Source of the DNA: Gnetum montanum
Lineage: Eukaryota > Streptophyta > Gnetopsida > Gnetales > Gnetaceae
Assembly (NCBI GenBank): GCA_015680685.1
Contig: MNCI01026219.1
Span: 657,875-721,874, forward strand
Length of the DNA: 64,000 nucleotides
Direction: 5' to 3'
Of the stretch, positions 12,263 through 24,159 are shown in pieces (the first letter of the stretch is position 1; each line of letters starts with the position of its first letter). Made by a program: the position numbers and the translations under genes. The notes beneath the pieces were generated by a model, which saw nothing but the letters and a program-made list of their open reading frames with translations, ran no database searches and was not told where the DNA came from.

Positions 12263-14124
12263 ATCTCCATATTCAAGCTAAATGTTGATCTACATTTATA
12301 GCGTGTTTATAATTTTTTCACATTGCTCTTAAAAGCCCAAGATAAGTAGCACATATGTAGGGGGATCCTACATCTCAATCATCTTGGGGGCTGACAATGT
12401 AGGGGGAGTCCATAGACACTTCAACCAATTTCACAATGAGCAAGAAAAGAACTTCATGAGGCATTTATTGGGATGGCACAATCTTGAATGGTTGTGTATT
12501 AGGAATTTAAAACATACTTAACTATATATGAATAGTTAGTTCTTTATTAGCATCTATTGTTTCTAAATGATTGTGGTTGTGGTATTGACTTATACTAAAA
12601 TAAAAATATGCATGACTTTCATATTCTTTTGATAAATTATTTTGGTTGAATCTAGAATTACATGATGCTATTAGTTTTCTTTTATGTTTTTATGTGTTGG
12701 CCCTCATTATTTAAATTGATAGCCCACCTATCTGATGTTCAATCATAAGCTTAAACATGAAGTATCTATTTTTATACAACAAGTAATTGATATTATGAGC
12801 TATCCATTGATCATTTTTGGGTATCTATGCTTTTGATTGAGCTATCCATTGAATAATTTTCCTTAAGATGTAGATTTTGGAAATTTTGTATGGCTAGTTT
12901 CAAGTTTTAGATTGCTATATGCTCATTTACCAAGATGAGAGATCAATACTAATTTATTTTGAAAATAGATTACTTGCTCCTCAACGTTCACACTTCAATA
13001 TTGGTTGAAAAATTTGGATCAACCCTTGATATATGTGTGGCAACACTTGTAATATTCTTTCTTTCCTATTTTTGTGATACTTGATGGAACACCTATTTCT
13101 ACATGCTCTATCTTTGATATTTTGTATTTACTGACTATTTTTTCATGATCATACTTACATTAGGAGAGAATTTTATGAAGTGTATGAATGTATATTTATT
13201 AGCATGTTTACCTTTGATCAATGGTTCTAGATGTTTCATTTCCTTGAACAAACAACTTGATATGCATGTCTCACTCATATCTTTGATCTTTAAAATTGAT
13301 TGTCAATGGTTATTCTTGCTTTCCTGTTTGTGTGATACTTGATGGAACACCTATTTCTACATGCTCTATCTTTGATATTTTGTATTTACTAACTATTTTT
13401 TCATAATCATACTTACATTAGGAGAGAGTTTATAGGAGGTGTATGAATGTATATTTATCAGCATGTTTTATCTTTGATCAATGGTTCTAGATGTTGCATT
13501 GCCCTAAAAAAATAACAGAATATGCATGTCTCACTCATAGGTTTAATCTTTAAAATTGACTATCGATGGTTCTTATTGAATTAATTGTAGCTCCTTGTTT
13601 TGACCTCAAAAGAGTAATTCTCAATTTTTACAACCACACCTTAAGTGGAGGATGTAGTACACTACCTACTACATTGTGAGCAGTAACATGATTACTCTAT
13701 GGGATTCCATTGTGGAGTTGTATGGCTATATTTACCTCACCATAAAGATATTCCCATTTTCTAATGTTTTATAAAAATTAAGATTATCTAAATTCCAAGC
13801 ACCTTTCATTATTAATGACTTATTGTTTTAGAGACATGTTACTTAAGTCTTTGCTTCACTTCAAGGTTTCATTTCACTTGGAAGATTTGTTATGCTCTGG
13901 CAAAATTTGGAGCACCTATTCATGGACCTAGTAAATACGCACTACCTATATCTTTCTAGTATTATGAGTGATAATTGGCTCTTCATATCATGTGGATATT
14001 ATTGTTCTTTTCTATCTTTTCTACCCAAGTTTGTGCACCTTATCCTTTTTGTTGCTATTCAAAAAAGATGAGAATAGTATGGTATGATCACTAACCCATT
14101 TTCTTAAGTTTTGAACATCACCAA
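12263..14124 (+). other. E2 internal non-coding region, no pol
   Basis: I looked for protease, integrase, RT and RNase H signatures on both strands and found none. The stretch is AT-rich. It contains two short AGGGGGA-type stretches near 12358-12408 and a 258-bp tandem duplication. Its length is far below the 3 kb or more that a Copia pol needs. Confidence 0.7.
13063..13578 (+). repeat. 258-bp direct tandem duplication inside E2
   Basis: Two adjacent copies begin near 13063 and 13321 (shared TGTGATACTTGATGGAACAC at 13073 and 13331). They differ by scattered substitutions and small indels, so the duplication is old. There is no coding content. Confidence 0.85.
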
Positions 14125-14136
14125 TAATGGGGAGAT
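14125..14136 (+). other. E2 polypurine tract
   Basis: AATGGGGAGAT lies directly before the TG of the 3' LTR, the expected position for the plus-strand primer. Confidence 0.75.
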
Positions 14137-15418
14137 TGTGGACCTTTTGGTGTGTTTTTCTATGCTCAAAATGTTAAGTAAAATGGTGACAAAAGTTATT
14201 TGTATGGTTGTATGATTATTTTGTTTGTAGGACTATGTACATGGGAAACCAAGATGAGCTAAAGAAGATAAGGAATGAACCATCCTAGAGCTTAAAGAAG
14301 GAGGTCATCCACATGTCTTTAAACAAACATCCAAAGAACATGGATAATGAGCTAAATTTGTATAAGCAAATTGGGCATCAATAAAGCATACGAAAGACCA
14401 AGATTGTGGACAAGGAATGTTGCATTCATCATGCAAGAGAAAGGGAAGAAAGACATCTTTGGGAAGTAGTAGACATCTTGGTAGATTTGGGGTGAACTTA
14501 GAAAAAATTTAGAAAGACATCTTTAGAAATAGCAAGATTTCTTTCCCTAGCCAAAGATGTCTTTCATGAGGCAAAGATCTCTTTACAGAATGTAGACCAA
14601 ATACAGAAAGATGTCTTCCATTGAGCAAAGATGTCTTCTAGGATGAAGACTTCAACAAGATGTCTTTCAGAAAACAAAGACATCTTCTTGGATTTGAAGG
14701 AAAATTTAGAAATATGTCTCAATCATGAGAAAGATGTCTCCCACAATAGTTAGTGATCATTAACTAGCCATTGCATCAGTTTCAAGAAGGATTTAACAAC
14801 ATGACAGTTATAAGAAGACTTCATGTAAATTTGGAAATGTGCAAGCATTATTGTATTCATTGTACAGTTATTTGTAATCATTGAATTTTTTATTTCTCCT
14901 CATTGTCTAATCATTTTGGCTTTGTAAAGTGTGTTATACCTAATTGTGCAAGGATTAGCAAATGGAGTCACAATCATTCCTTGTAATTCTTGTTCTTATT
15001 GCCCTGAGGGGTTGAGTTCCTTGAGCTTGTCGAGATCCTACAAGATTAAGTTATTGGTGCTACAATATAACACTCTGGTGTAGAGCTTAATATTGTAAAG
15101 GTTTTGGAAGCCTTGAAACCAAAATTTCAAGCTTAATGGGACCTTGCAAGATTGAGTGATTAGTGTTGTGGTACAACACTTTGGAGTGGGGTTTGATAAC
15201 TATATAGGATGTGGATCCTTCAACCACATTTTGAGAGCAACAAAGTTCAAAGATGTGCTTATGATCTACCCTCTGAGTGTGGAGTACCCATGTTGGGAAA
15301 TCATGTAAATTTGTGTGTGTGCTTTGTTTATTTAAGTTTTTACTTGGAAAACTTATCCATCCCTTCCTCCTGCCCATGCCCTCCCCCACCCCCTCCCCTT
15401 CAAGTTTAACAATCAACA
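14137..15418 (+). repeat. E2 3' LTR
   Basis: It begins TGTGGACCTTTTGGTG and ends AATCAACA, followed by the AGATT target duplication. Its U3 (14450-14740) repeats the AGATGTCTT/AGACATCTT motif at least ten times. The C-rich stretch at 15361-15400 is interrupted by T and A, unlike the pure C run in the 5' LTR. Confidence 0.9.
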
Positions 15419-15650
15419 AGATTATGCTAAAGCTTATGACAAGATTGAATGAAATTTCATTATTTCTTGTCTCTATAAACCAAGATTTGATGATTATTTT
15501 ATTCATCTTATTCATATCTTTCTAACTATTTTTAATGCTCAAGTTACTACTAATTTTGGAATAATTTTTTCATTTTCCCTATAATGGTTAGTTCATCAAG
15601 GTTATCCACTAGTTTTCTATCTTTTTATTAAGGAAATTTTAATTAATGAT
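15419..15650 (+). mobile_element. LINE-1, part b: RT core
   Basis: The RT frame resumes as DYAKAYDKIEWNFI, the first catalytic-Asp motif of L1 RT (DxxKAFDxxxW in relatives). It continues to HQGYPL, the QGxPLSP motif. The copy breaks at the E3 target duplication ATGAT (15646-15650) and resumes at 39496 with the catalytic box. Confidence 0.85.
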
Positions 15651-16503
15651 TGATGAGCACCAAGGTACCCTTACACTCAACCATATGAATACAAGAATGT
15701 ATGCATGATCCAGTTGAACTCCGTAGACAAACTAGTTGTGGCACGTAGATAGTTATATGTTGATCATAGTTTGTTGTCTTTCCACCTAGACTAGTATTTT
15801 CTTTGTCACGTATGGTTTATTCCAGAGTGAGGTGTATGATGTAATTTCTAATACTATGCTACTCCTAAGGCAATGAGAAATAACTTGATTAATCTAATAA
15901 GTAATAGAAATTAAAATCTAAGCTAGCCTAAGTTCAATGATCATCTGTCCTTAATCATTCGTACACATCTTAAACTTCATGTACTAATTCTAGGATTGCT
16001 AAGCATACATCACTCAAAACACTACTGGATATGCTACTGGGTTACCACATAGTTACACTTAAATGTTCATGATTAAGACGTACTCATTTCATGTTTAGCA
16101 ATAGGAATAGTAAATGATGATAAAAGAAATATTAACTAAGAAAAAAAATAATTAATTAATAATTAATAATTAAAAACTAAGTGAATGCTACAATGATGGA
16201 GTAATCTCGATCTTTATTACTAATTGTGTGTGTGTCCAAGTACGTCACACTCAAACCAAGGTTTCATATAATTACAAGCATCACACTGCGGGCATGCACT
16301 TTGAAAAAGAACTGAAAACTAACAAAAAGACTCTCGACTCCTAATGACTAAACTATATCCTTCATCCCATGCACCTAAGTGCTATATTTATAAGCTAACA
16401 TAGGAATCATGATATCATGTATACGATATCGTATCTAGGTTATGGTATTGTGTAACTACTATCGTGTACCTAATATCAGGGCCTGGCAAACCATGATTCA
16501 TCA
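15651..16503 (-). repeat. E3 3' LTR (853 bp)
   Basis: In plus-strand order it starts TGATGAGCACC and ends GATTCATCA. A reverse TATA-like stretch lies at 16384-16392, and the U3 end (16410-16485) has degenerate GATATC motifs. Outside it, TATCCCCACAACTGAAT at 16504 is the reversed polypurine-tract region, nearly the same as in E4, E5 and E7. Confidence 0.9.
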
Positions 16504-16859
16504 TATCCCCACAACTGAATAAAAACTCATCCTTGAGTCAAACAAAATGAGGAACAAGTTCATTAGATTACACAGTTGGTAGGTATGAGATTATGAACTA
16601 ACTATGGATTATTTCATGCCATAGTATGGGATTAGACAAAACAAAATTGTGACACCAACACAAAATATAAAATACAAAATTATTTGGAACTCATGTGGTT
16701 CCTGGTGGTGGTGGCTCCACCATGGGCTTTTTCCCTTTATCTTGTGCTCCAAGCTTCTAAAATGGATACTTTTGAAGGAGTGCATGAAGTTTTTCCTCCT
16801 CTATTTAAGGATCATGTGCCATCCATGCTATAGTTCCAATGTTTGATGGAGTCAACACC

Positions 16860-19482
16860 TTCCATGGGCATGGCAGTTGTAGAAACATTTGATTAGCTTT
16901 GACATACCATGCAACAAATAGCCACCATTCCTCCTCATAGGCTCTGGCTTTATCTTTGAATTATTGATAGTCTGTAAGCCATCAAGCCAAGTCTACTACA
17001 ACATCCTTTGGCCTTGGTAGCTAGCTTTGACCACCTCTAGTTCAAAGTTTGATACCTCCAGTCCCTATAATGTCTTCTTGTGTTCAACAAACTCTGTTTC
17101 ATATTTGGCATAGGTGGCAGCCACTTGTTTTTCTAGCTCATTCCTCATGTTCCCTACTATTAACATGGCCAAGTTGGCATGCCATAGATTTTCCAACTCC
17201 ATGTATTCTATAAGATCCTAGATCTGCAAGTCCTAAGTCTTTAATTCTACTTGGTGGACGAAGGCATAAGTGTCTAGTATGGCTTGCCAGTTAGTGTGTT
17301 GAGCACTGAAGGAGTTGATGTGATCCTTAGCCATACAGATCTCTTTCTTGATTATCTCTTTATACATTCCCACTTGGTCCCAAAAATGTTTCTTCAACTT
17401 TTCATGCCGCTTAGCCTCATTCTTTCATGCACTTATTTCAATGGCTATCTTTTGCTGGATGGCGTGTACCTCCTCCATCGAGATGGTTCTATTTTCTCTG
17501 GCTAAGAGGCTGATGTCTTGGTTGACTCTTATTAGTTATTCTCACATTTGCTGAAAAATTTCCTCAAGAACATTCTTTTTTTTTTCAATTTTTATCAACT
17601 AAATATTTTTGGTAGCAATGAGTTTATTCTCTTCTTGTAAGGCTTTGAGTGCTTTTGCATGAGCTATGCTTTTGAAGCATCCCATTCAACCTTTTCCTTT
17701 TCCATTGCCACCCTTTTATTCTCCACTAGTAATTTATTTAGCTATTCCATCCTAAATGATTCTAGCTGATCGAATGGAACAAGTTGGGATGGATCTCACT
17801 ATTCAACTTGTAGGGTAATGAACTTTTCCTGGAGTCTCCTCAACTTATCTTTTACGTGTTTGGCCCTAACCTCAGCCATGACCAACTTTTCTTTATTGAA
17901 AATGAGGTCTAATTGTGCCACTATGACAACTTGGAGGGATTTGAAACAAGGACATTATTACTTGTCCTATTTGCAACAAGTGATCTAGAGCATCCTCATG
18001 TTCCACAAGAGTCATTGAGATGCCAGCCAAAACTTGAGCATCACGTGCTCCTATGAAATATACTGGTGACACAATAGGGACATTGAATGATTCCTTGGTG
18101 TGGTCTGTGACCATCTATGCTACTCCAACTACATCCTAGTATTGCATGACCACCACCATAGCACCCTCACTAGTTTCTAATTATACTTGAAATGATGTAG
18201 CATTTTCCAAAATCTATTGTGACCAATGCGATTCCCCTCCTTCTATTTGTATTAAGATATCACCCCTTGCAGGATCAATGAATATGGTAGGCTATACGAC
18301 ATCATCAATCACCTTGAAGAGATTCGCCTCATCCCTACTTCCCCAACTGACCATTTCTGCGATGGCCCTAAGATGGCTCATCGATAGTTAGTAATCTTGT
18401 AGTGGTGGTGACGGTTGTTGATCCTGTTGGCCCATGAGCTATGTGTTCGGCCCTGCTTCCTATTGTTGAGTGAGCCTCATGTCTAGAAGTTGGCTAGGCC
18501 CTACTATTTGAAGTGTAGTGGGCCCAATTGTTTGCTCTTATTCAAGCTCCAATGTTTTACCAACATCTTTTCTTAGTGTTGGTGGCTTTAGTAATTCAAC
18601 ATATGAAGCATTTAGAGCTTTTCTAGGGATGTCCTTAGTGTACCCTAAAATTCCAACACCCTGATACAACTTCCTAATTAGACATTGAAAGGGCAATGCA
18701 AACTTTCCTATCTTACAATTTTCAAACTACCTTAATATTTCTATTAAATACAAATGGGGAAAATTGGCATCAACCTTACCCATCAAGATTGTGCTTCCTT
18801 TGGCTACATAGGTAAAGATCCTATTTAGCCCCTTCATTGAGAAGGTGTGATAGGTGTCACTTTTAAAATAGATTCTTTTTCCAAGGTTCAATTCTTCATA
18901 TGTTTTATCTTCTTTGTTGTATATCCTTTTTAGTCATAATTTTCTTGCATCAACATCAGAGAGGGTGGACAGATGAGCAATTTTGGGCCCTATACTTAGA
19001 ACATTCAAAACTTCCATAATGGCCTTTGCAGAGAAATCAACTAAAATTTCATCGATGTCAATGGTGGTGCCTTCCTCTTTATCATGCCAAAATTGACAAG
19101 TCTCCCCCAAATACCATTCTCCACTTTCCGAGAGGACAGACCATAGTGGAGATCCCTTGAGTTGATCCTTGACTAGTTTATGAGTGAACTCAATAAAAGG
19201 CCCAAAATTAAGTTCCACAATCACTACAGTAGATGTGGACCTTTCCCAAATGGCTTGAATGCATTCTAGGGATAACGTGAGATGCTATCCTTGTTTGGGT
19301 GTCTTACCTTCTCCACCTTCTACCTAACTGGATTATGCAGTGACAAGGGTTTCTTGAGGGATGCTAAACAATTATGCCTCTTATTTTGCATGTTCCGTGG
19401 GAGGTCCTTGGCCTCTAACTCTTCTTGGAAATTTGAATGTACCTTGAGAAGGTCCTCCCTGTTGTCCTTGTTTAGGGGCCAT
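16860..19482 (-). pseudogene. E3 unknown ORF: N-terminal domain plus long coiled coil
   Basis: From the ATG at 19482 (MAPKQGQQGGPSQG) one frame continues to 17893, interrupted only by nonsense codons. After that, frameshifts lead into a Lys/Glu-rich, heptad-like region (for example EKLVMAEVRAKHVKDKLRRL and LEEIFQQM) down to about 16860. The N-terminal 330 residues contain VELNFGPFIEFTHKL, VDFSAKAIMEVLNV and KFALPFQCLIRKLYQGVGI. This layout reminds me of the 'putative plant transposon protein' domain carried by some plant retroelements, but I cannot confirm it. It is not RT, integrase or any enzyme I recognise. It fills the place where pol should be. It could be a lineage-specific accessory protein or a captured host gene. 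Confidence 0.55.
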
Positions 19483-20377
19483 CTATAATCATACCAAGAT
19501 CAATTGTTAGTAAGGTCATTTAACAAAGTTCAATTATCTCATACCTTATCTTTTTTAGGGTGATTTCATTTGTAATCACTTGGCATTTTGTGCAAGGGAG
19601 GAGTGATTTCAATTTGTCTGAAACACATTTTTCTTCATCTTTTCTTTTCAATTTTTCATCTTTCTTTTCTTTTTCTTCTTTGGGTAAATTTTGCACTTTA
19701 TCTTTCTCAATAGGAATCTTGAGAAGCCACCAACATTTAGGCATGGATGCATATCTTTCTAGTGGGACCCTCTAGAATAGCATTGTGCCTTTATCACAAC
19801 TCTTACTCCCATTTTTTGTTAAATCTATAAGGATTTTAGTACAACCAAGCTACATGATAGCACATACAGATGTTACCAAAGAGAATCCACAAGTTCCCTT
19901 GATGTCACACCCTTACCATTCCCTCTTAGTCCATCATTTTTTGCTCTTGGTCATAATGAGTAGAATGTTACTTTATGTTTTAATGATAATAAGAATATCA
20001 TTGTACCTAGAGTAGAACCTCTTATTAATAAAATGGGTGGGTGGATGGTGTGGGCTCACTATCTAAATAATTAGTCCCTTGTGACTCAATAACATATAAC
20101 AATAGCTCAATCGATAGGTCACATGAATATTTTATTTACAAATGAAATCATCCTCAAAAAGATAAAATGATAGATTGAAAGATGAAAAATTAAAAAATTA
20201 AAAATTGTAAAACAAAAAATTGTAAAACCAAAGAAAAAGAAATACATTTACTAATTTTTCTTGTTAGAATGGGACATATCCCCCATGACTAAAACTTTGA
20301 TCAAGGTGAGAATTAATAAATGGAAAGTTTGGATCCATGCATGTTGGAAATATTAGGGTTTGGTCATATCCAAACCA
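19483..20377 (-). other. E3 spacer between gag and the unknown ORF
   Basis: It contains a short Lys/Glu-rich frame (19744-19520) with KEEKEKKDEKLKRKDEEKC and a CTKCQ pair, then a stretch up to the ATG at 19482 whose last bases (TTATAG) resemble a splice acceptor. The part near 20280 (CCCCCATGACTAAA) resembles the region just after integrase in E4, as if pol had been deleted between gag and the 3' region. Confidence 0.45.
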
Positions 20378-22601
20378 CTAGGTGTCTTTTGGAGTGGTGG
20401 CAGGAATGTTCCCAAATTGGGGTTCACACACTTGATTAAAGTAGGCATAGTGGGGTAGATTATAAGATGTGGTCATGTGATAAGAAGCTGACCCACTATG
20501 GTACCCGTGACCATCAAATGGTATGCAAGGATCAATATGTCTCCTCCACATTGTTATAGTCATTAGGCTACATGGCTATTGGAGTGTTAATTGGTGGCCT
20601 GGATAAGGTAATAGGAGGTGTTGAGTTTGAAGAGAAAGATGCATCACTGTGTTGGGCTTATGTTGAGTTGGAGGATGCAATGGTTTCAAAGTTGTATTGT
20701 CTCTTTCTATGGCCATGCCTAAAGAAAGGACACTTCTAATGATGTGGAGAACTCCCACTATTGTTGATAGTAGTAGCACAAATAATGTTTGTTGGTTGAT
20801 GCAGTTGTGCAAAACCTTCTGGTACAAATAGTGGCAATGTATAAGGAGGTGAAGAATGAGAATATTGAGAGCAAGGAGAAGTGTAAGGAACATAAGGTGA
20901 TGATCCTATGGGAGAGGACATGGGTTGATGATATTCAAGAGAATGATAATGATGAGCTAAAGCAAAGGATGTTGATCTAGTTGGAGAAATAGGATGTTGA
21001 ACATAATAAGCACTTGGTGTCGGGGCATATGAAGGATGAGGCCAATTTGGCAATGGTCTTCCCCATGACTAGGGGTTTTGCCACTACAGTTAGGCATAGT
21101 ACTACTATAAAAAATTCAAATGTAGCATTATTCCCCAATGCTTATGTAGATGTGACAAGATTGGGCATTGGCCTTTGGGGTGATCGTACAAGAAAACATT
21201 GCATTGATACTTCTGATTTGTAGTTGGGCCCATATCCTTATTTCCTTTAACCCTTCTTTCTAATTGTTGAATGGTTTTCTATCCTATTTCTTGGTTTGGC
21301 ATTCTCTATTTGTTTTGGTTGTCAGGGTCATCTTGTGTGGTTTTCCCTCTAAAAATGTTTACATATTCTCCACAATTTTCATGTACCCACTCTGTCATCT
21401 TATTGATCTTTGCTTCTATTTCATCTAGTGATTTTAGTATTGGCAAAGATGGGGATGGTTCCATCTCCTTGAGGTAAGTTGATTTCTCCTCTTCATGATT
21501 ATGGACCTTTGTTACTTTAAGAGTTTGGTCTTGTTAAGGTCTTTCAACATTCTCCCATTTGGCTATTTCTCCTTCTTCTTTTGCTACCTACTTAATAACC
21601 TCTTGGAATTGGTGGGTTCATAGTTCATAGAGTTAACCTAGGGCATACATCCCTATGGTCTCCCTTGTTTCATTAAGAAGCCCATCCATAATGTAACACA
21701 TTAGCCTTTCCTCGGAGAACCCATGGCCTAGGCATTTATTTAACAAAGAGTAATATCTTTCTAAGTCCATGTCCAAGGGTTCATGTTTCCCTTGTTTCCA
21801 CTCTTGGATTTGTCTCCTCAAGGTTGACACTCTTGCATAGGTTTGCTATCTTTCATTGAAGAGTTCCACCATTGTCAACCAACAACAAATTGATTTCAAT
21901 TTTAAAGACATGTACCATACTTTTTCTTGGCCCATGAGTATCATAGGAAAGAGCTTAAGTCTTTGCCACCCATTATCAATGTTGTTCCATGCACAGGCAT
22001 CATAGAAGGCTTGTAAATGATGTTGTAGATCTAAATCATAGCCTCTTGAAAACTTAGGAAAGTTTTTTAAATCAAGCTTGGGTAGACAGCTTTCCTTGCA
22101 ATGCCTCTAGGATATTTGAATAGCCTCTATTATATTATTTAGGCTCATAGTGGCCAGTAGGGGTTCATCATCACTAAATAAGTTGTGAGTTTGTGAGTTA
22201 GGACAATGTTTTCCATGTTCATGTTAACGTTCTTGATTTTGCCTGTGGGTTCGATTTTTGTTTCTACACTAATCCCTTGAGGAATATTCATCTGTGTCAC
22301 GACCTGACATTGAAAGAGCAAAGGAAGAGAGGGAACTAGAAGACACGTCATGACTCTTATAAGTCTCCCAATCATCCCCTGATGTACTCTTGCTAAACAT
22401 TGAGAAGGTCCTAGGCCTTACAGGCCCCCTCATTCTATGGGATGTCCCATCCTCACTAGAGGTGTCTGAGTTAGATGACAAGATTCCTTGAGTATCATTG
22501 AGGTGTCCAAACTCTTGCATAAGATCGAGTACTCCAAACTTCTTCTTTGTCAATTTCGTTGGTTCTCCAATGAATTTCCTTGCTAGATGTTGTGTTATCA
22601 T
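20378..22601 (-). pseudogene. E3 gag, decayed
   Basis: The N-terminal frame (22601-22269, MITQHLARKFIGEPTKL) is Ser/Asp-rich and differs from E1 and E5. The middle frame (21830-21633) has STLRRQIQEWKQGKHEPLD and a YYSLLNKCLGHGFSEE stretch that aligns with E5 gag (SSLRKQIQGWKQGTYEPLD). The C-terminal frames (21053-20378) are rich in Pro, Tyr and His, as in the other family-A gags. There is no protease motif before the gag region ends near 20300 and the unknown frame begins. Confidence 0.7.
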
Positions 22602-22733
22602 TGTCTTGTGAGAGAGTAATTGTTGTGAATTGTGTGTGACTTAATTAAATTTAATTTCTTTGTTTGAAAGATATATCGTTAATGCCCTAAGACAGCGACC
22701 TTGTATGATATAACTAATCTAGATAACTAGCAC

Positions 22734-22752
22734 TGTCCCTAACAATGGCACC
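22734..22752 (-). other. E3 primer binding site (tRNA-Asp type)
   Basis: On the minus strand, TGGTGCCATTGTTAGGGAC follows the 5' LTR. It is the same site as in E1, E4 and E5, with transitions. Confidence 0.75.
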
Positions 22753-22754
22753 AA

Positions 22755-23245
22755 TGATGAGTGGCGAGGTACCCCTATGCTCAACCATACAAATATGAGC
22801 ATGTATGCATGATCTAGTCGAACTCCACAGATAGACTAGTTGTGGCACCTACATAGTTATATGTTGATCACAGTTTGTTGTCTTCCCACCTAGACTAGTA
22901 TTTGCTTTATCACATATGGTTTAGTCTAGAGTGAGGTGTATGATGTGATTTCTAATACTATGCTACTTCTAAAGATAATGAGAAATAAATTGATTAAGCT
23001 AATAAGCAATAGGAAGTAAAATCTAAGCTAGCCTAAGTGCGATGAGCATTCATCTTTAATCATCCATATGCATCTTGGACTTCCTGTACTACTTTTGGAA
23101 TTGTCAAGTGTACATCACTTGAAACACTACTTGATATGCTACTAGGTTACCACGTAGTTACACTTAAATGTTCGTGATTAAGACGTACTCATTCCATGTT
23201 TAGTAATAGGAATAGTAAATGATGATAAAAAAAATATTAACTAAG
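22755..23245 (-). repeat. E3 5' LTR, inner half
   Basis: It aligns with the left part of 15651-16503. It is interrupted after CTAAG (23241-23245), the target duplication of E4, and resumes at 39124. The two halves together (491 + 367 bp) equal the 853-bp partner LTR within a few bases. Confidence 0.9.
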
Positions 23246-24076
23246 TGATGAGCCATGATATTAGGGCTATGATATCGCATCCGCGATATCGGATCCTACC
23301 AAGCGATATTGGACATCCAATATCAGGACCTGTCTCATTGCCTATAAATAAGAGGTAGGCACACTTGTTTTGGTAGTTAGTTCTTAGTCCCTTACCTAAA
23401 CTCTTGCAATTTCTCCTTCTCAGAGTTAAAATTATTTCTGAGTGCCCACAGTAGGAGTCATAAAGTAAACAGATCTTTATTCGAGCATTGTGTACCTAAG
23501 CACACCCTATGTCTAGAAATAAAGACAAACTTTGTGATAAGCCTTGCAGCATACATAATAGCTTATCTCTTACCCTTAATGCTATTTATAGTTCTTTAAT
23601 GCTTTCATTAGTTAATTAATGTTGCTTTTATTGATTCGTTAATTTTCACAAGTAAGCACACTCAGTACAACCACTTCAAGCATGCATGAAACACTTGGTA
23701 ACCCAGTAACGATTAGTGTTTGGTAATTCCAAGAGTGTTACACTGGTTCAATATGTGTATGGAAAGTGGGAGCAGATGCTGGTATTAGGGCTAGTTAGGA
23801 CCTAGCTGATTAATTAATTTAAATTAGTTATTCAATTAATTCACTTCTTCCCTCTTTAGCACCAGGACATAAAACATAAAAAGCATAAAAATCATATACC
23901 TTAAGTTTACTTAACCATACAATCATGCCATACGAGTAAGCTTGGGAAGACAATGATTGCCTAACCCATTCTTGTTCTATGAAGGTGCATAGGCACTTAG
24001 TCCTTAGAGTTCAACCAAATCACGCATAACGCTCGTATTCATATGGTTGAGCGTAGGGGTACCTCGCCGCTCATCA
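23246..24076 (+). repeat. E4 5' LTR (831 bp)
   Basis: It starts TGATGAGCCATGATATT and ends CGCTCATCA. The first 100 bases hold four GATATC-like palindromes. A TATA box CTATAAATA lies at 23342-23350, so transcription should start around 23375 and define U3 as about 130 bp. Confidence 0.92.
23342..23350 (+). promoter_or_regulatory. TATA box of E4 5' LTR
   Basis: CTATAAATA occurs here and in the 3' LTR at 38385-38393, and reversed in E1 (6208-6216) and in the E5 3' LTR (28758-28766). The E5 5' LTR lacks it. Confidence 0.7.
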
Positions 24077-24077
24077 T

Positions 24078-24096
24078 TAGCGCCATTGCTAGGGAC
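24078..24096 (+). other. E4 primer binding site (tRNA-Asp type)
   Basis: TAGCGCCATTGCTAGGGAC follows the LTR end by one base. It matches the tRNA-Asp complement TGGCGCCGTTGCCGGGGA apart from transitions. Confidence 0.8.
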
Positions 24097-24159
24097 TTTT
24101 TTTTTTTTTGCACTGATTAGAACTTAGGAAATCTTTCCATTGTTGGAACGAACCCTTAG

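Larger units (their letters stand above)
9728..15418 (+). mobile_element. E2: gag-only LTR retrotransposon (TR-GAG-like) in LINE-1
   Basis: Two LTRs of about 1.27 kb flank 3.1 kb of internal DNA. The element is bounded by the 5-bp target duplication AGATT (9723-9727 and 15419-15423), which sits inside the LINE codons for KLDYAKAYD; removing the element and one AGATT restores that reading. Internally there is an initiator-Met-type primer site, a Copia-type gag of about 400 codons, 1.9 kb with no pol motif, and a polypurine tract. This matches the published class of terminal-repeat retrotransposons with GAG only, which must borrow protease, RT and integrase from an autonomous partner. Confidence 0.88.
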
